Positions 6,425 to 7,031 of a DNA stretch of 7,031 nucleotides are shown piece by piece. Origin of the DNA: Candidatus Izemoplasmatales bacterium (lineage in GTDB: Bacteria; Bacillota_I; Bacilli_A; Izemoplasmatales; Hujiaoplasmataceae); assembly GCA_028691335.1 (NCBI GenBank), contig JAQUZK010000070.1, positions 1 to 7,031 on the forward strand. Reading direction: 5' to 3'. Positions within the stretch are counted from its first letter, which is position 1. Each line of letters starts with the position of its first letter. The notes beneath the pieces were generated by a model. That model saw nothing but the letters and a program-made list of their open reading frames with translations, did no database searches and was not told where the DNA came from. The translations under genes were made by a program, and so were the position numbers.

Positions 6425-6433
6425 GCTTTTTTT
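6408..6433. terminator. Bidirectional terminator between the HTH operon and the epimerase gene
   Basis: AAAAGCCTA (6408-6416) and TAGGCTTTT (6422-6430) form a perfect 9-bp stem with an A5 loop. The stop TAG of the membrane protein (6422-6424) lies within the stem. On the plus strand a T7 run (6427-6433) follows. On the minus strand the flank reads as a T-rich stretch interrupted by C. The opposing epimerase gene ends at 6432, inside the same element, so it can end transcripts from both sides. Confidence 0.9.
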
Positions 6434-7031
6434 ATTTCATTTCTACAAAATTTTCTTCTTCATTTATATATTCTAGTGAAAGTTTTACTGAGTCTGTTAT
6501 GGCTTTTTCTATGTTATCTTCTTTGACTTTTAAGAAATCTTTAACGTATTTGCTATCTATATAAGCTCTTCTAGTCATGATATCCGGTAATTTAGATAGA
6601 TTTAAGCCTGTATTTATATTATTCTTTTTTAATTTTCTTTTGTATTTTATCATAGCTAGTTTATAAATAGCTTTTGATATTGATATTATTGGTTTTTTTG
6701 GTGTTCCTAACGCTTTGTGAATAATTCTAAGCATTTTTTTCCAAGTCATATTATAATAACCAACTGGGAACATTTTTGAGCCTTTAGCAGTTTCTAAAGA
6801 AGAAGCGATAGCCTGTCCAGCTTGATGAACAGTTATCATAGCGGTTCCACCCTTAGGATAGAACGTTATACATTTCATTCTTTTAATTTGTTCTATTAAG
6901 AAAACCCATACAGGTTTTCTTCCTTCTTGAACTCCGAAAATATATGGAAGTTCAAGTACAGTAACTGCGAAATTGCGATCTGCGAAAATAAAAGCTTCGT
7001 TACTTTGATCAACTCTTGATTTAATGTAGGG
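6432..7031 (-). CDS. NAD-dependent epimerase/dehydratase family protein (extended SDR), C-terminal part
   Basis: On the minus strand the frame is open from the window edge (7031) to TAA at 6434-6432, giving 199 residues. An internal ATG at 6878 is not the start, because conserved sequence continues before it: PYIKSRVDQSNEA, VTVLELPYIFGVQEGRKP and VWVFLIEQI. These correspond to the active-site helix and the following strand and loop of extended SDR enzymes (the L-R/L-P-x-x-I/V-F/Y-G segment). ITVHQAGQAIASSLE further on matches the typical 'V.D.a.a...al' substrate-domain helix. The Rossmann glycine motif and about 130-150 N-terminal residues lie outside the window. The catalytic Y-x-x-x-K reads Y-I-K-S-R here. 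I recall this variant in related Firmicute proteins, but have not checked. The substrate (a nucleotide sugar or another compound) cannot be deduced. Transcription converges on the HTH operon, sharing its terminator. Confidence 0.85.
   Translation of the reverse strand, partial: PYIKSRVDQSNEAFIFADRNFAVTVLELPYIFGVQEGRKPVWVFLIEQIKRMKCITFYPKGGTAMITVHQAGQAIASSLETAKGSKMFPVGYYNMTWKKMLRIIHKALGTPKKPIISISKAIYKLAMIKYKRKLKKNNINTGLNLSKLPDIMTRRAYIDSKYVKDFLKVKEDNIEKAITDSVKLSLEYINEEENFVEMK

Noticed and set aside
6876..6878. ATG (minus strand) as the start of a short 148-residue protein
   Set aside because: The frame stays open to 7031 with recognisable SDR sequence before the ATG, so this is an internal Met of a larger gene.

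Overview
The window looks like chromosomal DNA from a low-GC Firmicute. It is AT-rich throughout and very AT-rich between genes. It has strong AAGGAGG-type ribosome binding sites, short hairpin-plus-T-run terminators and TATAAT-type promoters. Trp is encoded by TGG and no ORF reads through TGA, which argues against a mollicute code. The overall feel suits Bacilli such as Gemella or a relative, but that is an impression and not a demonstrated assignment. No tRNA, rRNA, CRISPR array, transposase or phage structural gene is visible.

Layout, left to right. (1) 1-2697 (+): two NCS2-superfamily nucleobase transporters in tandem, a 5'-truncated AzgA/PbuG-type purine permease and a UraA/PyrP-type uracil permease, separated by a compact terminator hairpin. 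(2) 2701-3465 (+): a promoter and an SRAP (YedK/HMCES) abasic-site DNA-protein crosslink enzyme with all its signature residues. (3) 3487-4166 (-): a convergent gene fusing a YgjV-like membrane domain to a GNAT-like domain, with its own extended -10 promoter. It shares a bidirectional terminator with the SRAP gene. (4) 4114-4430: a 317-base, extremely AT-rich divergent control region. (5) 4431-6424 (+): a two-gene operon of an XRE-type HTH protein with a long degenerate ankyrin-like repeat tail, followed by a single-pass membrane protein with a very basic, probably cytoplasmic, tail. (6) 6432-7031 (-): the 3' part of an extended-SDR NAD-dependent epimerase/dehydratase, convergent with the operon and sharing a second bidirectional terminator.

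The two permeases together would import purine bases and uracil for salvage. SRAP protects abasic sites in single-stranded DNA. The remaining genes have no clear shared pathway with these. The least explained part, and the best candidate for something undescribed, is the HTH-repeat protein plus membrane protein operon. Its architecture suggests a DNA-binding regulator whose repeat domain senses a protein partner, possibly its membrane neighbour. That is an inference only.
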